DNA of 33,599 nucleotides from Pirellulales bacterium (GTDB taxonomy: Bacteria > Planctomycetota > Planctomycetia > Pirellulales > UBA7805): assembly GCA_029245145.1 (NCBI GenBank), contig JAQWPY010000011.1, positions 1 through 33,599 on the forward strand, in the 5' to 3' direction. The translations under genes and the position numbers were made by a program. The notes beneath the pieces were generated by a model that was not told where the DNA came from, did no database searches, and saw nothing but the letters and a program-made list of their open reading frames with translations. Positions 26,724-33,599 of this stretch are shown here, one piece after another; position 1 is the first letter of the stretch; each line of letters opens with the position of its first letter.

Positions 26724-27911
26724 CTATGAAGATATCTCATCGCTTCCATCATCAAACTCCGAGTCCCTCTCCGTCGCGACCTCATCGGGCGAAGCGCCTT
26801 CACGCAGTCCATTTCTCTCCGTTTGAGGAGACTCGATTTCTTCGACTCCATGATGATGCGCATCGGTGGTCTCCGGCGATTTTATTTTATCCTGCTTCGA
26901 TACTTTCTTTTCGCCCTCACTCGCCTTCTTCTTTCCGGCAGTTCCTTTCGGTGAAAAGACGAGAACAATCGCAGAGCCGCCAATCACGAGAATTAATCCC
27001 GCAAAGAAAAATGGGCTGAGGGGGTCGCCCTCTCCCCTGGTCGTGAGCGCCCAGAGCGTGTTGACCACCGGCGCGCTACCGAAAACCAGCGGCATCACAT
27101 AGATCGGTTTACCACCCCAATTAAAGGCCATAATGATTCCCAAGGAACCAAAAACACCAGCCGCACCGGCTGCCAAACTCCACACCGTTCCGCTGAAGGC
27201 TGAGACACCACTTCCGCTAAAGGTTGCCCAACCCCCATCGACGCCTCCGGTCAGCATGACGGCAGGAATCAGAACTGCAATTGCAAAATAAGCCAGTCCG
27301 ACGCAAAGCAACGGCCGTAACCGACTTCCCTGCATTTTCATCTGGCCCTTATGGAGAAAAGGCCCGTAAGCGCCCCAGCAAACGACTGTCCCGGCGATGG
27401 AGGCGATCAGTCCGAGTATGAAAAGCGAGTTATTCGCCGCCTCCTGACTTGGGGGTGCCGGCTTAGTGATCAACACGGTCACGGCACCTAAAATGACCAT
27501 CATCAATCCGGCAATGAAGACCGAACCGATTTCTCGCGTCAAATTATTCATCTTGGCGGAAATCAGCGAGTTAATGATCGGGGCACCGCCAAAGACAATC
27601 GGCATCACAACCACAGGATTGCCACCACTCTTGAACGCCAGGATGATGCCGAGGGCCCCCAGAGCACCTGTCGCACCCGCCATCAAACTCCAAAAACTCC
27701 CCCCGACGGTCCAACTTCCTGCTTCACCTCGGGTGCGCAGCCAAGCGGCCGGTACCGCCACTGCAATAAAAAAGTAGGCGACACCAACGAAAAAAAAGGG
27801 GAGTAATCGGCCCCCACCCATCCCCTTGATGCCGTGATGCAGCACCGGACCGTAGAGTCCCCAACTGAGAACGGTTAATGCAATCGCACCAATGACCAAT
27901 AAAAATCGCAC
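26724..27911 (-). CDS. DMT/EamA-like integral membrane protein with two homologous 5-TM halves and charged C-terminal tail
   Basis: About 10 hydrophobic segments. Internal repeat: 'GLYGPVLHHGIKGMGGGRLLPFFFVGVAYFFIAVAVPA' vs 'GAYGPFLHKGQMKMQGSRLRPLLCVGLAYFAIAVLIPA', and 'WSLMAGATGALGALGIILAFKSGGNPVVVMPIVFGGAPIIN' vs 'WSLAAGAAGVFGSLGIIMAFNWGGKPIYVMPLVFGSAPVVN'. Confidence 0.85.
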   Translation of the reverse strand: MRFLLVIGAIALTVLSWGLYGPVLHHGIKGMGGGRLLPFFFVGVAYFFIAVAVPAAWLRTRGEAGSWTVGGSFWSLMAGATGALGALGIILAFKSGGNPVVVMPIVFGGAPIINSLISAKMNNLTREIGSVFIAGLMMVILGAVTVLITKPAPPSQEAANNSLFILGLIASIAGTVVCWGAYGPFLHKGQMKMQGSRLRPLLCVGLAYFAIAVLIPAVMLTGGVDGGWATFSGSGVSAFSGTVWSLAAGAAGVFGSLGIIMAFNWGGKPIYVMPLVFGSAPVVNTLWALTTRGEGDPLSPFFFAGLILVIGGSAIVLVFSPKGTAGKKKASEGEKKVSKQDKIKSPETTDAHHHGVEEIESPQTERNGLREGASPDEVATERDSEFDDGSDEISS

Positions 27912-27988
27912 GGCAGACCACTCCGGTTCGTTTGTTTGTTGTTAAAAATCAGTGTATCAGACCACGCATCTTCGGTGAGGGGGCCTAC

Positions 27989-30900
27989 TCATTCTGCACG
28001 GAGTGAGGCCATCGGAGAGATGTGCCGCATTGCACGTCCGGCCCATAGACTGACGAGAAGTCCGACGATGAGGACCACGAGAAAAAGTTGGCCCAAGGCA
28101 AGCCAGGGAATTTCTGCCCCTTCGAAAAGCAACTGCGGCAGCAAAGCCAACCCGGATGAGATGATCCCTAGAAAAAGTCCTGACATCAAAAGCAGAGCAT
28201 TCTCGAGTACGAGCAACAGCGACAACCGACGATGATTGAAGCCACACACAGTTAACAGCGCCAATTCGCGACGGCGGCTGAAAACGTTTCGTAGCTGTAC
28301 GGCGAGCAAACCGATGGTGCCCAAAAGTAAACCGAGTCCTCCGAGACTTTGAAATGCGGCAAGATACGTGTTTTGCACGGCAAACAGCGCCCGCAGGTGA
28401 TCGGATACCCCCACCGCATCGAGGCCAAAATCACTTAAACGCCGCTCCAATAAAGAACTCACAGCGGGCCGATCGCCGGGTGCAATCCCACCGATCAGGA
28501 AAGTGCGGTAGCCTTCCGTCTCTGGGAAGAGACGCAGTAATTGCGATTCGTCCACCAACAAGCTGCCCTGAAAGACGCTGTTTCTCAAAAGGCCGGCCAC
28601 TGCGAAGGTGATCTTTTGACCTTCATAATCGATCGTGAATTGCTCACCTAAACCCCCGTAAAGCCCTAAGCCGTAACGGGCCGTATTTTGATCGATGACC
28701 ACCGGAACGATGGGACTGCCCGATCGACCGGGACTCGCATCGCTCGTGAGCACTTGCCAGGACGCATCGCCCAGGTCGGACGCGTGGTAGGATCGTGGCA
28801 TATCACGCGGCACACCCAACAGGTTCGGATGCTGGGCGCGATAAAGATTCAAACAACTCGCATCATCCCCACGGTGCACGCGCAAGGAAGTCGCCTTCAA
28901 GTTTTTGAGTAATGATGCACTCTTCGCATCGGTCAAGCCCAACTCCTCCCGGCCTTCGGGCGTACCGAGGTCGAAATAAATCGGGATGGAGCTCTCGGCA
29001 ATCAGATCAAAATCGTTTTGATCGTGATCGCTGAGTCGAAATGCGCTGACGGAGGTAATGAGAAAGGTAGCGGCGGCAATCAGACTAATCGTTAACACAC
29101 TGCGCTGAGGATTTCTCTTGAGATTCAGAACCGTCAGTCGGTAGATACTCTCTACTCCCGGATGGCCACGATCACCTTGCCCCAGTCGTTGGCGGAGAAG
29201 GCACATGCCTGTGAAAAGCGACAAAGCACCCGCAAGAAAAAAGAGGGGGGGCCGAATAAGGGGCGTGCCGAAGACTGCGATGATCACCACGATTGCCGTG
29301 ATCAGCGCACTCCCTCCAAACCACCGGGTAGAAATGGCACTGCCTCGCGATTCGGGTAAGAAGTCGCCCTGAGAGAGTAACCTCCATCGAAGCGATGCCT
29401 TGCGCTGGCTCTGAAAAGACCAGAGGATTGCAATAAGGCATGCAGCGAAGCTCGAAAAAAAGCCGATGGAAAGGCTTTCGATCGATATGTGGAGTTCGAC
29501 AAAGCGTTCGCCCACTGCCTTGAGCCACCAACCCCTTAACCCGAAGAACACTATCAAGTTTGCGTAAAAAATGCCGCCCAGCAGGCCGATCGATGCGCCG
29601 CTCGCCACGATCACGAGCGATTGCACACCAACGAGTCGTACGATTCGACGAGAAGTGAACCCCAAACCGGAGAGTAATCCCCACTCGCCTGCCGCCTGGT
29701 CCAGATCGAGGCGAAATAAAAGAATAAGAAGCAAAAGTGATGCAGTAATGAGAAAAAGACTGAAGCAGAGAAACAAAATACCAAACGGGGTCGTGCCACC
29801 TGCAGCACGAAGCGCCTCGCTCCGGATGTCTCGAAATGCAAATTTCCCATCGGCTGCCAGCCGATTTTCGAGCAGACCTCGTAATCTTGTTTGTGCATGG
29901 TGCGTATTTGCATCGTGCATTGCAACCCGCAGGGAGGTGGTGCGGCCGAAACGACTTCCCCAAAGCTGCTCGCCACGTTTCAGTGAAATAAATGCCTTCG
30001 GAGTCGCACGATACGCATCCCAGTATGCCTCATCCTCATCCCCGACCCGAGAGGCATCGAACGGAAAGGGAGGATTCCAGTCATCGATTGAATCCTGATC
30101 GGTGACTCCCGCCAGTTCCGGCGTAAAATGCGGGTCGTTTACCCGAGTCGTTCGCTGCTGCTCATCAAAAAGAGGCACTACCGAATGCAGGCGAAACGAA
30201 GCCGTATGCTCGGTGACCTGCCCGTGGGTCGTTTCCGGATCGAAGTAGGTGATATCGATCGTATCTCCCGGACTCGCCTGGAGCCGATCCGCAGCCCACC
30301 GATTGAGTACAATTTCATCATCGTCCAGTTCAATTGCCTTTCCATCCGGCGAGAGAAGAGGCCCCCCACCCTCGACCGAATCGATCGCCGTCACCGTCGA
30401 GTAGGGAATGCGGCGAGATCCGGCAGTGATCCAGTTTGCCAAATAGGTGAGGACCGGCTGTGGGCGGTATTCCGTATCCCAGACATCGAGAGCGGCTTCT
30501 CGAACATCTTCCTGGATCATCATCCGCTCGGATGTTAAATCGAAGTATTTCGAACCCTCGGGACCAGCCGAGTGAAAACTTAACCGAAGTCCGTAGTCCT
30601 CCAACTGCGGGATGAATGAAGCGATTTCCGCGGAGTCCTCTAGCGTGCGCTTGTCACTTGCCAGAAGGAGCAGATTTGCTTTACCCGGTCGATCGAGCAT
30701 TTCCGCTATTGCTTCCAAAGGCACAAAGGCATTGAGTGGTCCTTGCTGGCTCGGGAATAATGAAAAATCGGCGATTTGATTCGCTGTAATTTCGGAAACG
30801 ACGAACGAACGCCGGCTGATCGTTTCGGTTTTTCGACCCAAAGGACTCTCTGCCGGAATCTTTGCCGGTAGCTCCAACTGCAGAATCACCCGGTCGCTCC

Positions 30901-31354
30901 AGTTTGCATCGAGATAGGCCCTCGAGGCTAAACGTCGGTTCAGCACAATTTCTCCGCTTTGCGGTTCGCTTGCCGAACTACCGTCACCGAGATCCCAAAA
31001 CGATTCACGGCAACCAAAAACTGTTACACCTGACACCAACTTGTCGCGTAGTGGATTGCTCAGCGAAGCAGGCACCATGATTGCCGTTTCGGCGACCACG
31101 CCGGATGAGGCAAGTCCGGACTGCGATTCAAGGCGATCTTTTAGATCCTCGGGGAAAAAGTTTTCCGAAATGGCAACCTGATCAATTCTTCCCAGTCGAT
31201 TGAGAATGAGATCGCGGAGACTTCCACTGACCGAGTCCCCAACCAGAAGTGCGCCCGTCAACACCGTGGTGGTGGTCGCCACGGCCAGAACGAGCGCTGC
31301 TTTCATCCGCCAACGTTGTTTCAGACTCAAGATGGCCAGGCGCAGTAGTGTCAT
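27989..31354 (-). CDS. Large FtsX-type ABC transporter permease with two MacB_PCD/FtsX units (about 1121 aa)
   Basis: N-terminal 'SLKQRWRMKAALVLAVATTTTVLTGALLVGDSVSGSLRDLIL'. FtsX core 1 'RLDLDQAAGEWGLLSGLGFTSRRIVRLVGVQSLVIVASGASIGLLGG', core 2 'VFSRRRELALLTVCGFNHRRLSLLLVLENALLLMSGLFLGIISSG'. ORF extends to 31507; ATG at 31354 (MTLLRLAILSLKQRW) preferred. Confidence 0.9.
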   Translation of the reverse strand: MTLLRLAILSLKQRWRMKAALVLAVATTTTVLTGALLVGDSVSGSLRDLILNRLGRIDQVAISENFFPEDLKDRLESQSGLASSGVVAETAIMVPASLSNPLRDKLVSGVTVFGCRESFWDLGDGSSASEPQSGEIVLNRRLASRAYLDANWSDRVILQLELPAKIPAESPLGRKTETISRRSFVVSEITANQIADFSLFPSQQGPLNAFVPLEAIAEMLDRPGKANLLLLASDKRTLEDSAEIASFIPQLEDYGLRLSFHSAGPEGSKYFDLTSERMMIQEDVREAALDVWDTEYRPQPVLTYLANWITAGSRRIPYSTVTAIDSVEGGGPLLSPDGKAIELDDDEIVLNRWAADRLQASPGDTIDITYFDPETTHGQVTEHTASFRLHSVVPLFDEQQRTTRVNDPHFTPELAGVTDQDSIDDWNPPFPFDASRVGDEDEAYWDAYRATPKAFISLKRGEQLWGSRFGRTTSLRVAMHDANTHHAQTRLRGLLENRLAADGKFAFRDIRSEALRAAGGTTPFGILFLCFSLFLITASLLLLILLFRLDLDQAAGEWGLLSGLGFTSRRIVRLVGVQSLVIVASGASIGLLGGIFYANLIVFFGLRGWWLKAVGERFVELHISIESLSIGFFSSFAACLIAILWSFQSQRKASLRWRLLSQGDFLPESRGSAISTRWFGGSALITAIVVIIAVFGTPLIRPPLFFLAGALSLFTGMCLLRQRLGQGDRGHPGVESIYRLTVLNLKRNPQRSVLTISLIAAATFLITSVSAFRLSDHDQNDFDLIAESSIPIYFDLGTPEGREELGLTDAKSASLLKNLKATSLRVHRGDDASCLNLYRAQHPNLLGVPRDMPRSYHASDLGDASWQVLTSDASPGRSGSPIVPVVIDQNTARYGLGLYGGLGEQFTIDYEGQKITFAVAGLLRNSVFQGSLLVDESQLLRLFPETEGYRTFLIGGIAPGDRPAVSSLLERRLSDFGLDAVGVSDHLRALFAVQNTYLAAFQSLGGLGLLLGTIGLLAVQLRNVFSRRRELALLTVCGFNHRRLSLLLVLENALLLMSGLFLGIISSGLALLPQLLFEGAEIPWLALGQLFLVVLIVGLLVSLWAGRAMRHISPMASLRAE

Positions 31355-31528
31355 TGAAACTCGGGCTCCCGGAGAGACTTTCGGCACGTTGACTCTCTTT
31401 ATAAACCATGCGAGGAACTCATTCAGCGTGCCAAAATGAAAAAAGTGATGCCACCGCTGGGATGCTTGAGACGCTTTCGCACCCGCGATACCTCGTCCTC
31501 CTATCAAGAACCGTCTAGAATCTGAGGC

Positions 31529-33205
31529 ATGAATATCTGGAGATCACGCGGCACCATTCTCTTTATTCTGCTTTGGCTTCCATTTTGGGGCTGGAGGGAC
31601 TCTGCCGCCGCGGAGTCCAACGCACAAGGGGCTCTGGCCACCGTCAACGAGCAAGCAACCCGGGTCGGATTGCGCATCATGGCCGAGGGTGGCAATGCGG
31701 TCGATGCAACCGTCGCGGCGGCATTCGCCCTCGGCGTCGTCGATTGCCACAACTCGGGAATCGGAGGCGGATGCTTTTTTGTTATCCGACTGAGCAATGG
31801 AAAACTTATTGCCCTCGATGGTCGCGAAACCGCACCTCGCGAGTCGCATCCGGAACTTTACATGCGCGATGGTCGCGTGGTACCGGAACGGAGTCGAACC
31901 GGCGCTCTGGCGGTGGGCACCCCGGGCGCCTTGGCCGCCTATGCCTCGGTGGCAGAAAAGTATGGGAGGCTGCCGCTCAAACAACTGATCCTCCCGGCGA
32001 TTGAACTCGCCGAGAATGGCTTTGTGGTAGACAGGGCGTTTGCCGCACGACTGGCCACAGAGAAAAAAAAACTGTCCCGGTTTCAGGAGACCCGCGATAC
32101 TCTGTTGCACAAGGATGGTTCGACTTACCGTCAGGGGGAGATCCTCCGACTTCCGGACTTGGCCGTCACCTACCGCGCCATTGCCGAACACGGCATCGAT
32201 TGGTTCTATCGAGGCCCTTTTGCGGAACAGGTCGACGCCTGGATGATAAAGAACGGGGGTGTGCTCGCCAAAAAGGACTTCGACCAGTATCGCATCGTCG
32301 AGCGAACCCCGCTCATTTCGCGATATCGCAACCGGACGATTGTCGGTTTTCCCCCTCCAAGTAGCGGCGGGGTCCATGTGGCCGAAATTCTCAATATTCT
32401 TGAGAATTATAATCTCGAACAGGCAAGCGAGAGCGAATACACTCACCTGACGGCCGAGGCGATGAAACTGGCATTCGCTGACCGGGCCTACTGGTTGGGC
32501 GATCCGGCGTTCACTCGCGTTCCCCGCGGCCTGGTCGATCCGGCCTACGCGAAGCGACTGGCAGAAGAAAATATTTTGACCGAGCGGGCGGGCAACGTCG
32601 AAACACATGGTATGCCGCCTCGTGCCGAGGAAGATATTTTCGGCAAACATACGACGCACATTGCAGCGGCAGATACCGACGGCAACTGGGTGGCCCTCAC
32701 CACAACCATCAACACATCTTTTGGATCGGGCGTCATCGTGCCGGGGACCGGTGTTCTGCTGAATAATCAGATGGATGATTTTTCGATCGCTTCGGGCACC
32801 CCCAATGCTTTCGGACTCCTCGGCGCTGAAGCAAATCGCTTGGAGCCCGGCAAACGACCTCTCTCGAGTATGAGTCCGACAATCGTTCTTGAGAACAAGC
32901 GTCCCGTACTCACCCTCGGCGCCGCCGGGGGGCCGAGAATCATCACCCAGGTCGTGTTAACGATCACTCGCGTCATCGACCGGAAAATGTCGCTACGCGA
33001 AGCGGTCGCGGCACCCCGATTTCATCACCAGTGGCGACCTCGCGATCTCTTTACCGAACGAGGATTGCCGCAAGCGGTACTCGAAGATCTTCGGCTTCGA
33101 GGCCACCGCCTTGCGCCGCTCGATTATGCCGGTGCTACCCAGTGCGTCGGTTACGGCGCAGACGGGCAATTGATCGGAATCACCGAACCGCGTCTCAGTA
33201 ACTGA
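31529..33205 (+). CDS. ggt: Gamma-glutamyltransferase (Ntn-hydrolase)
   Basis: 'GALATVNEQATRVGLRIMAEGGNAVDATVAAAFALGVVDCHNSGIGGGCFFVI', 'DGRETAPRESHPELYM', processing-site Thr in 'DIFGKHTTHIAAADTDGNWVALTTTINTSFGSGVIVPGTGVLLNNQMDDF', 'RPLSSMSPTIVL', 'GAAGGPRIIT'. Confidence 0.95.
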   Translation: MNIWRSRGTILFILLWLPFWGWRDSAAAESNAQGALATVNEQATRVGLRIMAEGGNAVDATVAAAFALGVVDCHNSGIGGGCFFVIRLSNGKLIALDGRETAPRESHPELYMRDGRVVPERSRTGALAVGTPGALAAYASVAEKYGRLPLKQLILPAIELAENGFVVDRAFAARLATEKKKLSRFQETRDTLLHKDGSTYRQGEILRLPDLAVTYRAIAEHGIDWFYRGPFAEQVDAWMIKNGGVLAKKDFDQYRIVERTPLISRYRNRTIVGFPPPSSGGVHVAEILNILENYNLEQASESEYTHLTAEAMKLAFADRAYWLGDPAFTRVPRGLVDPAYAKRLAEENILTERAGNVETHGMPPRAEEDIFGKHTTHIAAADTDGNWVALTTTINTSFGSGVIVPGTGVLLNNQMDDFSIASGTPNAFGLLGAEANRLEPGKRPLSSMSPTIVLENKRPVLTLGAAGGPRIITQVVLTITRVIDRKMSLREAVAAPRFHHQWRPRDLFTERGLPQAVLEDLRLRGHRLAPLDYAGATQCVGYGADGQLIGITEPRLSN

Positions 33206-33216
33206 GACCCACGCGA

Positions 33217-33599
33217 TCAATCGCGGGATCGCATGATGAAATAAAGAAGTGTCATCACCGCCTGCAGCGTGGCCGCGACATACGTGAGTGCTGCTGCGTT
33301 GAGTACCTTGTTGACGTACGACATCTCGGCCGCCGGCACAATGCCCAACGTAACCAATTCGTGCTTTGCGCGGGCACTGGCGTCGAATTCCACCGGCAGA
33401 TTCACGAGTTGGAAAAATACCACAACACTGAAGACGATGATCCCAAAGTAGAGCAGTGGCGGCCATTGAAAAATAAGGCCGAGAATACACATCCAGATTC
33501 CCGCGCTGCTACCGAAATTGGCGACCGGAACCACCGCGTTGCGGACCACCAGTGGTGCGTAATTCTTTGCGTCTTGAATTGCATGCCCAGCCTCGTGCG
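33217..33599 (-). CDS. YugP-like neutral zinc metallopeptidase (N-terminus cut by window end)
   Basis: The minus strand from the window end reads '...AHEAGHAIQDAKNYAPLVVRNAVVPVANFGSSAGIW...': HExxH zinc motif followed by the YugP-like membrane domain. The listed ORF starts only at an internal ATG. Confidence 0.88.
   Translation of the reverse strand, partial: HEAGHAIQDAKNYAPLVVRNAVVPVANFGSSAGIWMCILGLIFQWPPLLYFGIIVFSVVVFFQLVNLPVEFDASARAKHELVTLGIVPAAEMSYVNKVLNAAALTYVAATLQAVMTLLYFIMRSRD

Noticed and set aside
31544-32659. 371-aa minus-strand ORF
   Set aside because: Fully antisense to the well-supported ggt gene; composition looks like a frame shadow with no recognisable domain.
1-33599. CRISPR arrays, prophage, transposons, tRNA/rRNA genes, defence islands
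   Set aside because: No regularly spaced repeats, transposase/integrase motifs, tRNA T-arm-like structures or defence-system domains were visible by eye. tRNAscan/Infernal would be needed for a definitive negative.

Overview
This is a densely coded chromosomal window, probably from a Planctomycetes (Pirellulales-like) genome. That assignment is inference from gene content and protein style. I see no tRNA/rRNA genes, CRISPR array, transposase, integrase or phage module. Contents in order: 5'-truncated Ser/Thr kinase with a TPR-like C-terminus; Mla/MCE lipid-transport genes (mlaE-, mlaF- and mlaD-like); PEGA lipoprotein (-); PP2C phosphatase with membrane segments; LptF/LptG-type permease; HAMP histidine kinase plus sigma54 NtrC-type response regulator; lexA (-); sppA (+); proB (-); divergent PurF-like amidophosphoribosyltransferase (+); trmB (-); FabZ-like dehydratase (-); a 32-codon very basic ORF just before fabZ that is missing from the supplied ORF track; trpD (-); nucleoside hydrolase (+); HtrA/Deg-type protease (-); DksA/TraR zinc-finger protein (-); sugar-phosphate isomerase/epimerase (-); queF (-); a small conserved-looking hypothetical protein (-); an internally duplicated 5+5 TM DMT-like membrane protein (-); a very large FtsX-type permease (-); gamma-glutamyltransferase (+); and a YugP-like zinc metallopeptidase (-) truncated by the window end. 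The best candidate for something undescribed is the small basic ORF at 20059..20157 (-), MAKPGRVAKKANHGKRPANSKARKSKRRRVKT. It looks like a ribosomal small protein and resembles, from memory, actinobacterial bL37 around 'KANHGKRP'. Two tandem hairpins lie upstream of it.
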